In this document: positions 43,440 through 53,186 of the stretch, one piece after another | Layout: every line of letters starts with the position of its first letter | Position numbering within the stretch: the first letter of the stretch is position 1 | Made by a program: the position numbers and the translations under genes | Notes under the pieces: model-generated | The model's database searches: none | What the model was told of the DNA's origin: nothing | The model's input: the letters and a program-made list of their open reading frames with translations, nothing else | Source: Kurthia zopfii | GTDB taxonomy: Bacteria > Bacillota > Bacilli > Bacillales_A > Planococcaceae | Direction of reading: 5' to 3' | Length of the DNA: 64,000 nucleotides | NCBI RefSeq assembly: GCF_003143955.1 | Contig: NZ_QFVS01000005.1 | Location: forward strand, 45,907 to 109,906

Positions 43440-43664
43440 TCAACAAACTCCTTACTTGATTAAACTAGAAGTTACAAAATATGTATCTATATTGAAGTTC
43501 CACAAACACACAGTTTTTAAACAGTATGAGAGAAATTTATCGATAAATGCAACGTAGTTTATTGTAACACGCTTCTTAACAAAGATGTGACGAAAACAAA
43601 TCACAAATGTTTCATATTTTACATTTTCAACATATAATAGAATTCAGAGAAAGAGGTGATCGAC

Positions 43665-44429
43665 TTGTCGAAAAAAATGCGTAATGCAGATGACTATATT
43701 AAACATTTATATGTACATACGAACGAATTAAATCAGTTTGTTATTTTTAGTGGCTTGAACTCTCGAGAATTTGTTTCTTCAGTCGGTCAGCTTGATAATT
43801 TATTGTTGTTAAAGCATCATCAAACGAATGATGAAGATGGCTCTTTCAATATGCATACACGCCTAGCCTTTATAGAGCAAAAGGAAATATTGAAATTTGC
43901 TAAAATGGCAAGCGATCAGAAGCGGGATCTATGTTGGATGGATTTTGAAAGTGAAAAGAAATTAAATCTATTAACACCTCAAGAACAAGCTGAATTATTA
44001 TATATCGGGCATAAAAAAGAACCGATTCGATCGCCTTTCTATCATCAATTACAAAATCGTTTCGTCTATTTGGAAACGAAGGATGAAAAATTGGTGAAAG
44101 TATATGTGCGAGATGTTGAAGAAATTTTTCGAATTATCGTAAATGTCTTTAATAATCTGATTTCAGTAAAAGAGAGAGCAGCGTCATTTTGGCGTAGAAG
44201 ACCGATGTCGATTGCACCAACTTTTAATGAAAATGATTGTAATCATTTCCGTGAAGAATTGAATGATGGCGCATTAATTTCAGTTTATCGAATAGAGAAG
44301 CCGAAAGTCGCATATGTATTAGAAGTGCGCAATGTGTCTGAATATAGTTTTGTGGATGAGATTTGGGATGACCTAAATAATATCTTGAAAAACGGGGCAG
44401 AAAAGACATTACAAAGTACGACTAAATAA
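43665..44429 (+). CDS. hypothetical cytoplasmic protein, 254 aa
   Basis: A soluble 254-residue protein without TM segments or signal peptide. I recognise no domain. Segments include MSKKMRNADDYIKHLYVHTNE, a LTPQEQAELLYIGHKKEP stretch (residues 105-122) and an Arg/Trp patch ASFWRRRP near residue 176. The start is TTG 43665 behind AAAGAGGTG; GTG 43656 lies inside that site. It sits between divergent rodA and ddl-murF and has its own terminator, so a cell-wall role is suggested only by position. Confidence 0.75.
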   Translation: MSKKMRNADDYIKHLYVHTNELNQFVIFSGLNSREFVSSVGQLDNLLLLKHHQTNDEDGSFNMHTRLAFIEQKEILKFAKMASDQKRDLCWMDFESEKKLNLLTPQEQAELLYIGHKKEPIRSPFYHQLQNRFVYLETKDEKLVKVYVRDVEEIFRIIVNVFNNLISVKERAASFWRRRPMSIAPTFNENDCNHFREELNDGALISVYRIEKPKVAYVLEVRNVSEYSFVDEIWDDLNNILKNGAEKTLQSTTK

Positions 44430-44439
44430 TCAATTCACA

Positions 44440-44467
44440 GGGTGTTTTTTAAGAAACATCCTTTTTT
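44440..44467 (+). terminator. terminator after the 254-aa gene
   Basis: GGTGTTT pairs with AAACATC-type arms (one G-T pair) around a short loop, followed by TTTTTT. Confidence 0.8.
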
Positions 44468-44563
44468 CTATGAAACTAAACATTTTCTTTGGATTTTTCC
44501 GCCCAAGATATTGGTATAGTGCTATTATAGAAATATTATTTTGAATGAATGAAATCGGGGTAT

Positions 44564-44626
44564 ATGATGATGAAAGGTTTTTTTTGGAACCTTTTGCAAT
44601 TGAACACGTCCACTAAAATTCAATGA
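44564..44626 (+). CDS. candidate 20-residue peptide upstream of ddl
   Basis: ATG 44564 (or 44567, 44570) opens a frame ending at TGA 44624, encoding a peptide with MKGFFWNLLQL followed by a short polar tail. GGGG lies five bases before the first ATG. The start recalls YqzL-type small proteins (aromatic then W), but the chain stops early. It could be a leader peptide for ddl-murF, a degraded small gene or chance. Confidence 0.3.
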   Translation: MMMKGFFWNLLQLNTSTKIQ

Positions 44627-44681
44627 TTTTCAAAGTCCGAATAAAATAGAATACTTTAAATGAAAAATGGAGGAATTTAAA

Positions 44682-45743
44682 ATGAAGAAAAAATTAGGTT
44701 TATTATATGGAGGTCAATCAGCGGAGCATGAAGTTTCTTTAGCAACTGCAAAAGCTGTAACGCAAGCACTTGATTATGCACAATACGAAATTATTCCACT
44801 TTTCATTACGAGAAAAGGTGAATGGATTAAAGGGGCTGAATTAACAGAACCTGCACAATCGATTGAACAACTTCAATTAGAAGGAAAAGATCAAGCACAT
44901 GATATTTCAAGTTTCTTAGCAGAACAACAAGCGAAGCCTTTCGATGTCATTTTCCCACTATTACACGGTACATACGGTGAAGATGGAACTGTTCAAGGTT
45001 TACTTGAAGTATTAAATATTCCTTACGTAGGCTGTGGCGTATTAGCTTCTTCGGCTGGTATGGATAAAGTTGTCATGAAGCAATTATTCGAAATTGCTGG
45101 ACTGAAGCAAGTTGCTTATTCTTACTTCATCCGTAAAGAATGGCAAAAAAATCAACAAGCATTAATTGAAGAAATGGAAGAAAATTTAACGTACCCAATG
45201 TTTGTTAAACCAGCGAACCTTGGTTCAAGTGTTGGTGTTAGTAAAGCTTCAAATCAAGCTGAACTAGTTGAAGCGATTCAAATCGCCTTCAAATATGATC
45301 GTAAAGTAATCGTTGAAACAGGTGTAGTAGGTCGTGAAATCGAGATGGCAGTGCTTGGTAATGACGAGCCGAAAGTTTCTGTAGCTGGTGAGATTAAACC
45401 ACTTACTGACTTCTATGATTATGATTCGAAATATAAAGATGATAATACACAATTGCTAATCCCGGCTCCAATCTCAGATGTCGTTGCGAAAGAAATGACA
45501 GATATGGCGATTCGCGCATTTAAAGTATTAGATGGCAGCGGTCTAGTTCGTGCAGACTTCTTCGTAACAGCTGACGATGAAGTATTAATCAATGAAGTGA
45601 ATACTTTACCAGGCTTCACACCGGTAAGTATGTACCCAATTCTATGGAAAAATACAGGACTGCCATACCCAGAATTAATTGAAGAACTAATCCAACTAGC
45701 AATCGAACGTTACGAAGAAAAACAACAACTTCACTTCCAATAA
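44682..45743 (+). CDS. ddl: D-alanine--D-alanine ligase
   Basis: A 353-residue ATP-grasp enzyme that makes D-Ala-D-Ala for the peptidoglycan stem. Motifs: [51 protein letters not shown] and [17 protein letters not shown]. The start is ATG 44682 behind GGAGGAATT; an in-frame ATG at 44667 is part of that site. murF follows after 14 bases, the order of B. subtilis ddl-murF. Its alanine supplier alr lies 8 kb downstream. Confidence 0.96.
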   Translation: MKKKLGLLYGGQSAEHEVSLATAKAVTQALDYAQYEIIPLFITRKGEWIKGAELTEPAQSIEQLQLEGKDQAHDISSFLAEQQAKPFDVIFPLLHGTYGEDGTVQGLLEVLNIPYVGCGVLASSAGMDKVVMKQLFEIAGLKQVAYSYFIRKEWQKNQQALIEEMEENLTYPMFVKPANLGSSVGVSKASNQAELVEAIQIAFKYDRKVIVETGVVGREIEMAVLGNDEPKVSVAGEIKPLTDFYDYDSKYKDDNTQLLIPAPISDVVAKEMTDMAIRAFKVLDGSGLVRADFFVTADDEVLINEVNTLPGFTPVSMYPILWKNTGLPYPELIEELIQLAIERYEEKQQLHFQ

Positions 45744-45757
45744 GGTGGCAATGAGCG

Positions 45758-47125
45758 ATGAAAAAGTCAATTCAACAAGTAGCAGAATGGTTAGGAAGTA
45801 ATCAATCATTCGCAAATAATATAGAAGTAACTGGCGTTTCAATTAACACGCGAACATTACAAAAGGGCGATTTATTTATCCCTTTTAAAGGCGAAGCAGT
45901 AAATGGGCATAAATACGTTGCTCAAGCATTCGAAGCTGGAGCTTCTGCGACTCTTTGGCAAAAAGATGAGCCGAATCCACCTTCAGATGTCCCTGTTATA
46001 TTCGTTGATGATGCGGAAGAAGCGTTACAGCAATTAGCATCAAGCTATCGCGCAGAACATCAGGCTACTTTTGTCGGGATTACAGGTTCAAATGGCAAAA
46101 CTTCGACGAAGGATTTAGTAGCGGGCATGTTGTCGCCATACTATAAAGTGCAAAAAACAGAAGGTAATTTCAACAACCAATTAGGTATGCCATTAACAAT
46201 TCTGTCATTAGATGAAGATACAGAATTTGCGATTTTGGAAATGGGAATGGACGGTTTTGGGCAAATTGAATTTTTAACTAAATTGGCTAAACCACATTAT
46301 GTCATCATTACAAATATCGGCGAAGCGCATATGGAAGCACTTGGATCAAGAGCGGGTATCGCAAAAGCGAAATTCGAAATTATTCAAGGTTTACAAAGTA
46401 ATGGCGAGCTATTCTTTGATGGCGACGAACCGTTACTTCAAGATTTAGTGCGTAAAGAAGCTGATTTAAAAACAGTGTCATTTGGCTTTGCGAACACGAA
46501 TGAATTGTATGCTACGAAAATCGAATCGAATGAAACAGGTAGTAAATTCGTTTCTAACGGTTTAGTAGAGGGCGACTTTGAAATTCAAGTTCTCGGTAGC
46601 CATCAAGTGAAAAATACGTTAGCTGCAATTGGTTTAGCGCAAGCAATTGGACTATCAAAAGAGCAAACAGTTGAAGCGTTGCGAACAGTATCATTGACGA
46701 ATATGCGTATGCAATTAGTGAATGGAACGAATGGCGTATTATTTATCAATGACGCTTATAATGCAGCACCTACTTCTGTTCGCGCAGCATTGGACTTTGT
46801 TGCTACAACTGAATTACGTCAAGATAAATGGGTCGTTCTTGGGGATATGCTGGAACTTGGCGACTTAGAAATGAAATATCACGAAGACTTAATCGAGGCG
46901 ATTGATTTTAATGAAATCAAGCAACTTTGTTTATTTGGGCCTAGAATGAAAGTGTTAAGTGAAGCAATTCAGAAGCAGCAACCACAGGCATCTGTAGTTT
47001 GGGCTGAATCGGATTACACACCAATCATTAAATTGATCAATGAAAAAGCGACTGAAGAAACTTTAATTTTATTAAAGGGATCTCGAGGAATGGCTTTAGA
47101 AACAGTTTTAAATGAGTTTCAATAA
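45758..47125 (+). CDS. murF: UDP-MurNAc-tripeptide--D-Ala-D-Ala ligase
   Basis: A 455-residue Mur ligase with an N-terminal UDP-binding domain (GVSINTRTLQKGDLFIPFKGE), a P-loop GITGSNGKTSTKD (about 106-118) and NDAYNAAPTSVRAALDF in the C-terminal region. It adds the D-Ala-D-Ala made by the preceding ligase. Length is normal. It is cotranscribed with ddl and ends at a terminator. Confidence 0.96.
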   Translation: MKKSIQQVAEWLGSNQSFANNIEVTGVSINTRTLQKGDLFIPFKGEAVNGHKYVAQAFEAGASATLWQKDEPNPPSDVPVIFVDDAEEALQQLASSYRAEHQATFVGITGSNGKTSTKDLVAGMLSPYYKVQKTEGNFNNQLGMPLTILSLDEDTEFAILEMGMDGFGQIEFLTKLAKPHYVIITNIGEAHMEALGSRAGIAKAKFEIIQGLQSNGELFFDGDEPLLQDLVRKEADLKTVSFGFANTNELYATKIESNETGSKFVSNGLVEGDFEIQVLGSHQVKNTLAAIGLAQAIGLSKEQTVEALRTVSLTNMRMQLVNGTNGVLFINDAYNAAPTSVRAALDFVATTELRQDKWVVLGDMLELGDLEMKYHEDLIEAIDFNEIKQLCLFGPRMKVLSEAIQKQQPQASVVWAESDYTPIIKLINEKATEETLILLKGSRGMALETVLNEFQ

Positions 47126-47132
47126 TTAAAGT

Positions 47133-47173
47133 ATGCGTAATCTATTTTTAGGAATGGATTACGCATTTTTTTA
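47133..47173 (+). terminator. murF terminator
   Basis: ATGCGTAATC pairs perfectly with GATTACGCAT around a 14-base loop, followed by seven Ts. Confidence 0.9.
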
Positions 47174-47212
47174 TGCAAATCGGGAATTAGAGATTATAAG
47201 GAGTGTGTGTCG

Positions 47213-47941
47213 ATGAAGACTGGGATTTTGTTTATTCATGGGTTTACCGGGAATACTGTAGAGGTACAACCGCTTGCGGATTTTATAGCCGAAAGAAATG
47301 AAAAAATTATTTGTTCGATTCCGACACTATCTGGTCATGGAGTGGAATTGAAGTTGCATGGTGTGCGGGCAACACATTGGTTTCGTGATGTGGAGAACGC
47401 TTATCGAACGTTGGCTTCGAAAGTAGACCAAGTTGTAGTAGTTGGTTTTTCAATGGGAGGGGTTCTCGCATTATATCTTGCATTGAGATATCCAGTGAAG
47501 CGATTAGTTCTATTAAGTGCGGCCGTGAAATATATTGACCCTAAACAACTTTATCTAGTGGCAAAAGAATTGTTGATGAATCGAAAAAATTTAACAGATG
47601 AACAAAATAGATGGTTGCAACATTGTTTTTATCAAGCTAAAAATATGAATCCAATGGCTATAAAGAGTTTTACAGAAGTCGTTCATCAAGTGACGCCTTA
47701 TCTGTCAGAAATTTCGCAGCCTGTCATGATCGTACAAGGGGAACAGGATGGACTTGTCCCAAAAGAAACAGCAGATTATCTATTTGATCATCTCGGTTCA
47801 ACCGAAAAAATAAAATATTTTTCGAAAAATGGTCATCATCATATTTGTTTTAGTGACGACCGAACCAAGTGGTTTGAACAAGTTTACGACTTTATCTTTA
47901 AAGAAAACAAAAATCAGAATATTATGCCTGATTGTAATTGA
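47213..47941 (+). CDS. alpha/beta-hydrolase, carboxylesterase (Est30-like)
   Basis: A 242-residue serine esterase. The oxyanion motif is FIHGFTG, the nucleophile is Ser80 in GFSMGG, the acid lies in QGEQDGLVP and the histidine in NGHHHICF. Size and motifs match Geobacillus Est30-type monoacylglycerol lipase/carboxylesterases. The start is ATG 47213, nine bases after AAGGAG. No export signal, so it acts in the cytoplasm on unknown short esters. It lies between murF and cshA. Confidence 0.88.
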   Translation: MKTGILFIHGFTGNTVEVQPLADFIAERNEKIICSIPTLSGHGVELKLHGVRATHWFRDVENAYRTLASKVDQVVVVGFSMGGVLALYLALRYPVKRLVLLSAAVKYIDPKQLYLVAKELLMNRKNLTDEQNRWLQHCFYQAKNMNPMAIKSFTEVVHQVTPYLSEISQPVMIVQGEQDGLVPKETADYLFDHLGSTEKIKYFSKNGHHHICFSDDRTKWFEQVYDFIFKENKNQNIMPDCN

Positions 47942-48240
47942 TTGCATACGAGGCTATGTCATGTTAGAATATTGAAAGCAATGGATACATTTTATGTGAA
48001 GACTCTCCATAAAAAAGGGAGAGTACTTTTTTTTGAACATTACGGTCGATTCTATACACCGTTAATTGAATAGAATTGAACCGCTCGGTAAAGACCGGGC
48101 TTTATTTTATCTAAAGTTACTCTGAATTTTACAGAGATATAATAGTTAAGGATATTTCCTAACATGAGGCTCGATTTGCCTATTTCATTTGAAGATGTAA
48201 CCATTTGTCAAATTCATACACGAAAAAGGAGAATGAGAAG
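47942..48240 (+). other. cshA upstream leader with two hairpins
   Basis: A 299-base gap. A terminator-like hairpin (ACTCTCC 48002-48008 with GGGAGAGT 48017-48024, then eight Ts) probably ends the esterase transcript. A second hairpin (GCTCGG 48083-48088 with CCGGGC 48095-48100, then TTTATTTT) could end or attenuate transcription towards cshA. The AAAAGGAG ribosome site of cshA is at about 48223. Confidence 0.6.
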
Positions 48241-49860
48241 TTGACAAATTTTTCAGAACTAAATATCAGCGAATCAACATTAAAATCCCTAGAAAAAATG
48301 GGGTTTGAATCAGCAACACCAATCCAAGAAGGTACAATTCCATTAGCATTAGAAGGCCATGATATTATTGGTCAAGCACAAACTGGTACTGGTAAGACAG
48401 TAGCATTCGGTGTTCCTCTAATCGAAAAAATTGATCCAAAAGATCCTAATATCCAAGCATTAGTAATTGCTCCAACACGTGAGCTTGCAATCCAATGTGC
48501 AGAAGAATTCAACAAAATTGGTTACGGTAAACGTTCTCGTATCCTTTCTGTATACGGTGGACAAGACATTAGCCGCCAAATTCGCGCGCTAAAAAACAAA
48601 CCACAAATCATCGTTGGTACTCCAGGTCGTATTCTTGACCATATCAAACGCCGTACACTTAAATTAGAAAACGTTCATACGCTAGTATTAGATGAAGCAG
48701 ATGAAATGTTAAACATGGGGTTCATTGAGGATATCAATTCAATCCTTGAAAATGTACCATCTGAACGCCAAACACTTTTATTCTCTGCTACAATGCCACC
48801 AGCTATTCGTAAAATTGCTGATACATTCATGACTGAGCCGGAAAGCGTTAAAATTAAAGCTAAAGAATTAACAGTTGATAACATTGATCAATACTTTGTT
48901 AAAGCTCAAGAACGCGAAAAATTCGACATCCTTGCTCGTCTTTTAAATGTTCAACAACCAGAATTAGCAATCATATTCGGTCGTACTAAGCGTCGCGTAG
49001 ACGAATTATCACAAGCTCTAGGTATTCGCGGTTACAATGCAGAAGGTATTCACGGTGATTTATCACAAGCGAAACGTCTTTCTGTATTACGTCAATTTAA
49101 AGAAAATAAAATTGAAGTATTAGTAGCAACAGACGTAGCAGCTCGTGGTTTAGATATCTCAGGCGTTACTCACGTTTACAACTTCGATATTCCACAAGAT
49201 CCAGAATCATACGTTCACCGTATCGGTCGTACTGGTCGTGCTGGTAGATCAGGTAAGGCGATTACTTTTGTAACGCCACGTGAAATGGGTTACTTACGTA
49301 TCGTAGAAGAAACTACTAAAAAACGTATGACTCCTTTAGAGCCACCAACAGCTGATGAAGCTCTTGTTGGACAAAGAAAAGTAGCTGTTGAGCAATTACA
49401 AGAACTAGTTGCTAAAAACAACGCTAGTGGTTACCGTGAAATGGCTGAAGAGTTATTGGCTAACAATAGTGCAGTTGACTTAGTTGCTGCAGCTCTTAAA
49501 TCATTAACAAACGAACCAGATGATTCACCAATCAAAATCTCTGAAGAACGTCCATTACCAATGCGTCACGGTAAAGGTGGCGGTTCTCGTGGCGGCCGCG
49601 GAGGCGGTGGCGGCGGTTCTCGTGGCGGTCGTTCAGGCGATTCTCGCGGAGGTCGCGGTGGCGAACGTCGTTCAAGTGGTGGAGGTCGCTCAGGCGATTC
49701 TCGTCGTAGCGGTGGCGGAGAACGTGGCGGAGAACGTCGCGAAGGAAGCCGTTCAAGCGAATCACGTCGTCCAAGTGGCGAACGTCGTGAAGGCGGACGC
49801 TCAAGCGAATCACGTCGTCGTCCAAGTGGCGAACGTCGTCGTCGTTCAACTGAAGACTAA
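48241..49860 (+). CDS. cshA: DEAD-box RNA helicase CshA
   Basis: A 539-residue RNA helicase of the mRNA-decay machinery. It contains the Q motif ([12 protein letters not shown]), [18 protein letters not shown] in [21 protein letters not shown] and [10 protein letters not shown], then a dimerisation/C-terminal region. The last ~95 residues are an Arg-Gly-Ser repeat tail ([12 protein letters not shown] units) that binds RNA without sequence preference. The start is TTG 48241 behind AAAAGGAG; a TTG at 48205 is in frame but unsupported. The tail is higher in GC than its surroundings. Confidence 0.96.
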   Translation: MTNFSELNISESTLKSLEKMGFESATPIQEGTIPLALEGHDIIGQAQTGTGKTVAFGVPLIEKIDPKDPNIQALVIAPTRELAIQCAEEFNKIGYGKRSRILSVYGGQDISRQIRALKNKPQIIVGTPGRILDHIKRRTLKLENVHTLVLDEADEMLNMGFIEDINSILENVPSERQTLLFSATMPPAIRKIADTFMTEPESVKIKAKELTVDNIDQYFVKAQEREKFDILARLLNVQQPELAIIFGRTKRRVDELSQALGIRGYNAEGIHGDLSQAKRLSVLRQFKENKIEVLVATDVAARGLDISGVTHVYNFDIPQDPESYVHRIGRTGRAGRSGKAITFVTPREMGYLRIVEETTKKRMTPLEPPTADEALVGQRKVAVEQLQELVAKNNASGYREMAEELLANNSAVDLVAAALKSLTNEPDDSPIKISEERPLPMRHGKGGGSRGGRGGGGGGSRGGRSGDSRGGRGGERRSSGGGRSGDSRRSGGGERGGERREGSRSSESRRPSGERREGGRSSESRRRPSGERRRRSTED

Positions 49861-49873
49861 TCTTAAAACTTCA

Positions 49874-49908
49874 AAACCTGTGTGGGAATTCCCGCACAGG
49901 TTTTTTTA
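49874..49908 (+). terminator. cshA terminator
   Basis: AAACCTGTGTGGG pairs with CCCGCACAGGTTT (one G-T pair) around an AATT loop, followed by Ts. Confidence 0.92.
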
Positions 49909-50013
49909 TTATGTAAAAGTAGATTATTACGTAAAGAAATGGGAAGATATTAAATGTATGGAACATTTCTATTATTCAAACGTATAATTTAATGGAGGGG
50001 AAAGGAGAAAGAT

Positions 50014-50493
50014 ATGAGTATAGAACTAAAGAATAAAATCGATCCAAAAGGTTTAACAGTTTGGCGAATTCACGCTATGATTACATCATTTATTACATTG
50101 ATTATTACTGCTGGCGTTTTTGTTTGTACATATTATTTTGATTGGTATAGCTGGATTCAATATGCGCTATTAGCACTTTGGGTTGTAAGTGCAATTTTAG
50201 GGATTGTCGTATTTCCAAAAATCCGCTGGAGTCGATGGCGTTACGAAGTACGTGAGCAGGAGATTGAAATTCAATCAGGTTTATTTATTGTAGAAAGAAC
50301 GCTCGTACCGATGATTCGAGTACAACATGTCGATACGATTCAAGGGCCGATTTTGAAAAAATATAATCTTTCGGAGATGAATATTTCAACTGCGGCTACA
50401 CGACATACAATACCAGCGCTAAAAGCGGAAGAAGCAGATGAGTTGAGAATGCGTATTTCGAAATTAGCAAGGGTGGCTGAAGAAGATGTCTGA
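50014..50493 (+). CDS. ydbS: PH-domain membrane protein YdbS
   Basis: A 159-residue membrane protein with two N-terminal TM segments (about 25-50 and 53-72) and a bacterial PH domain type 2 (formerly DUF304) (RYEVREQEIEIQSGLFIVERTLVPMIRVQHVDT). Length equals B. subtilis YdbS. It overlaps ydbT by eight bases. In Bacillus the pair has been tied to resistance against membrane-active peptides such as amylocyclicin; the mechanism is unknown. Confidence 0.92.
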   Translation: MSIELKNKIDPKGLTVWRIHAMITSFITLIITAGVFVCTYYFDWYSWIQYALLALWVVSAILGIVVFPKIRWSRWRYEVREQEIEIQSGLFIVERTLVPMIRVQHVDTIQGPILKKYNLSEMNISTAATRHTIPALKAEEADELRMRISKLARVAEEDV

Positions 50494-51967
50494 GCAAAAA
50501 GTGACGAGATTACATCCAATTACTTTAATCATCAACTTTGTTAGCCAAATAAAAGGCTTTGTCATTCCAGCAGCAGTATTATTAGTCAGTACATTTTCGA
50601 GTTTAACTTTTGATCCAAATGAGAAATTCTTCGTCAAAACGCTCATTTATACAGGAATCATGGCGCTTTTGGTAATCCTATTTGCGGTATTTTCGTGGAT
50701 AAAATGGCGTAAATTTGTCTATTGGTTTGAAGATGGTGAGTTGCGAATTGAATATGGCCTTTTTGTAAAAAAGAAACGTTATATTCCATTTGAGCGAATC
50801 CAAACATTGAATTATAAAGAAAGTATTTTTCATAGAATATTCAAACTTGTGCGTGTAGAAATCGAAACAGCTGGGGATAGTTCTGGTTCATCGGAAGGTG
50901 AATTGACGGCGATTACGCGAGGACAAGCAGAGCAAATTGAAATCGAAATGAATAAGGCGAAAAATAAGGTTATTCACTCAGATGATGAAGATTCAGAAGA
51001 AGTAACCATTGAGAAAGTACCAGCAAAAAAAAGTATTTATAAAATGACGAACAAGGAGTTAATACTTTTAGCATCTACTTCAAGTAGTATGGGATTATTA
51101 TTCGCTTCTGTATTTGCGATTGGTTCACAGTTTAATGACCTAATTCCATATGAACAAATCTATGGTGAAATGCAAAATATCATTAAATTCGGTGTCGTAT
51201 TTATAATTGCAATTGTGCTTCTATTAATACTTTTCGCATGGATTGTTGCGGTAGCGCTTGCTTATATTGTGAACTATAACTTCAAAATTGAAGAATTAGA
51301 CGACAAAATCTTTATTTCTAAAGGATTGTTAGAGAAGAAAAGTTTGACGATGCCATTGTATAGAATTCAAGGGATTCGAATTGTAGAAAATCCGATTAGA
51401 CAAATATTTGGCTATTGTCGAGTAGTTGTTGATAGTGCTGGTGGTACAGGGGATGAGAAGGAAGATACAGTTGTGCTACTTCCTTTCATTAAGAAAAAAG
51501 AAGCGGTGAAAATATTACAAACTTTATTCCCTCAATATATTGTGGAAGATAAATTTGTGAAAGTTCCAAGGAAGTCACTCTTTAGATATTTGATGCTGCC
51601 AATCTATTTCTTAGTAATTCCAATCGCAGCAGTAAGTTATTTCTTCTATCCATATGGATTATTTTCTTTAATTATTGTACCAATCTGGATGATCATGAAG
51701 TTTTGGCAATACAAAACTGCTGGATTTGCGATGACGGATCTACAATTAACAATTGTGTATCGTTTCATTAGTAAATCGACAGTTATTATTTCAAAAAATA
51801 GAATTCAGGCGATGACGATGAAGCAAAGTTTCTTCGCGGAACGTAAAGACATCGCTACGAATAAAGTAAATATCATGTCAGGTATGACTGGGTTTACAGC
51901 TAAAACGAAGCACTTTGCGAAAGAGGAGCAAGAGAAAATGTTGGAGTGGTACAAACCGAATGCATAG
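50486..51967 (+). CDS. ydbT: PH-domain membrane protein YdbT
   Basis: A 493-residue protein with three bPH2 repeats, each preceded by paired TM segments (near residues 20-60, 190-245 and 365-400). Repeat motifs: RIEYGLFVKKKRYIPFERIQTLNY, FISKGLLEKKSLTMPLYRIQGIR and TIVYRFISKSTVIISKNRIQAM. Length equals that of B. subtilis YdbT. Its eight-base overlap with ydbS predicts a YdbS-YdbT complex. Confidence 0.93.
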   Translation: MSEQKVTRLHPITLIINFVSQIKGFVIPAAVLLVSTFSSLTFDPNEKFFVKTLIYTGIMALLVILFAVFSWIKWRKFVYWFEDGELRIEYGLFVKKKRYIPFERIQTLNYKESIFHRIFKLVRVEIETAGDSSGSSEGELTAITRGQAEQIEIEMNKAKNKVIHSDDEDSEEVTIEKVPAKKSIYKMTNKELILLASTSSSMGLLFASVFAIGSQFNDLIPYEQIYGEMQNIIKFGVVFIIAIVLLLILFAWIVAVALAYIVNYNFKIEELDDKIFISKGLLEKKSLTMPLYRIQGIRIVENPIRQIFGYCRVVVDSAGGTGDEKEDTVVLLPFIKKKEAVKILQTLFPQYIVEDKFVKVPRKSLFRYLMLPIYFLVIPIAAVSYFFYPYGLFSLIIVPIWMIMKFWQYKTAGFAMTDLQLTIVYRFISKSTVIISKNRIQAMTMKQSFFAERKDIATNKVNIMSGMTGFTAKTKHFAKEEQEKMLEWYKPNA

Positions 51968-51970
51968 GAA

Positions 51971-52005
51971 AAGGAGTCGCAAATGAATAAGCGACTCCCT
52001 TTTTG
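51971..52005. terminator. bidirectional terminator
   Basis: AAGGAGTCGC pairs with GCGACTCCCT around a loop of about 10 bases, between the convergent ydbT and rhomboid genes. Confidence 0.85.
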
Positions 52006-52620
52006 TTACTTGTTTCTAAGTTTAGTCCAACGCGCTAATCGTTTCGGATGGAATTGGTACATCCCAAGTAAAAATCCGATTAATAAGCCGACTAAGTGTG
52101 CAGTTACATTAATGTTCGGTTGTACAAAAGTCATCATTACCGAAATTCCGACCAGTGGTAAAATGAGTTGTTTAAACTGTGGCATTGTTTTTCTAGTATA
52201 ATATACTAATGCTAAGTAAGCACCGAAAATACCGAAGATTGCACCACTTGCACCAACTGATGAGTAATCTAAAGGTTGAATAACATATGTAGCAACGTTT
52301 GCTAGAATGCCTGACAGAAGGTAGATTGTGAAGAAACGCAATTTACCTGCAATTCTTTCGAGTTCAGGACCGAAAACGTAAAGGCCAAACATATTAAACA
52401 ACAAATGTAGAAAACCAGCATGTAAGAAAATTGCTGAAAATAATCGCCAATATTCCCCTTGCGAGATCATATAATTGTTGGCTACACCATAATACATTAT
52501 TTGAAGTTGCATTGATGGGAATAAACCAAGAATGAAGACAATTAGATTTATACCAATCAAAATGGAAATTACAGGGTATAAACCAATATACTGTTTTAAA
52601 GTTTCTGTTCTATTAAACAT
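52006..52620 (-). CDS. rhomboid-family intramembrane serine protease (YdcA-like)
   Basis: A 204-residue six-TM rhomboid. The catalytic serine is Ser125 in GASGAIFG and the histidine is His175 in TAHLVGLLIGF. HAGFLHLLFNMFGLYVFGPELE is the conserved TM2/loop region. It cleaves TM proteins inside the membrane; the substrate is unknown. Same locus as ydcA in B. subtilis, but on the strand opposite to its neighbours. The gap to divergent acpS is short. Confidence 0.92.
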   Translation of the reverse strand: MFNRTETLKQYIGLYPVISILIGINLIVFILGLFPSMQLQIMYYGVANNYMISQGEYWRLFSAIFLHAGFLHLLFNMFGLYVFGPELERIAGKLRFFTIYLLSGILANVATYVIQPLDYSSVGASGAIFGIFGAYLALVYYTRKTMPQFKQLILPLVGISVMMTFVQPNINVTAHLVGLLIGFLLGMYQFHPKRLARWTKLRNK

Positions 52621-52686
52621 TTAGTCACCTCATCGTGTAATATTAATAGTATACATGGAACTGTAAGTGCTGAGAAGGGAGATGGA

Positions 52687-53055
52687 ATGATGATTAAAGG
52701 GATCGGTTTGGATATTGTAGAAATTATGCGAATTCAAAGGGCAAATGATATGAGCGACAAGTTTAAAGAGCGCATTTTGACAGCCCGTGAATTGGCGATT
52801 TTTAAACAATTAAAAACACGTAGACAACTCGAGTTCTTAGCAGGGCGTTTTTCTGCAAAGGAAGCATACGCTAAGGCAAATGGCACGGGATTAGGTAGGG
52901 CTTGTAAACTACATGATATTGAAATATTACCGAATGCTGTAGGTAAACCAGAATTATATTTTAAAGGTGAGAAGACGGGTGATTTCGTCAGCATTACGCA
53001 TTCAAAAGAATATGCGGCTGCACAAGTCATCATTATGGAGAATTTTTCAAAATAG
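52687..53055 (+). CDS. acpS: holo-[acyl-carrier-protein] synthase
   Basis: A 122-residue phosphopantetheinyl transferase that activates ACP for fatty-acid synthesis. Magnesium ligands are Asp in GIGLDIVEI (residue 9) and Glu in FSAKEAYAKA. It forms trimers in this family. The start is ATG 52687 behind GGGAGATGG; ATG 52690 is an alternative. In B. subtilis ydcC follows acpS; here only a 131-base gap precedes alr. Confidence 0.95.
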   Translation: MMIKGIGLDIVEIMRIQRANDMSDKFKERILTARELAIFKQLKTRRQLEFLAGRFSAKEAYAKANGTGLGRACKLHDIEILPNAVGKPELYFKGEKTGDFVSITHSKEYAAAQVIIMENFSK

Positions 53056-53186
53056 GGTTGAAAGATGAATGACAGGGGTAAATAAGTAACGTCGCGATTG
53101 AAATAGCGTGAAATGAACTACTCGATTATTTACCTCACAACTTTTGAGGATTATACTGAGAGAAATAAAAAGAAGAGGTAATAACA
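53056..53186 (+). other. acpS-alr gap with inverted repeat
   Basis: GGTAAATAA (about 53079-53087) and TTATTTACC (about 53125-53133) are complementary over nine bases, with 37 bases between them. No T run follows. No remnant of ydcC was found. Confidence 0.5.

Noticed and set aside
49561..49857. Repetitive DNA that could be taken for a tandem-repeat or CRISPR-like array
   Set aside because: The repeats are codons for the RGG/SR-rich tail of CshA; units vary in length and there are no spacers.
49520..49987. Long frames on both strands overlapping the 3' end of cshA
   Set aside because: They arise from the Arg-Gly-Ser repeat tail of cshA read in other frames. Composition is unnatural (Val/Ala-rich or His/Arg/Asp-rich) and no ribosome site is present.
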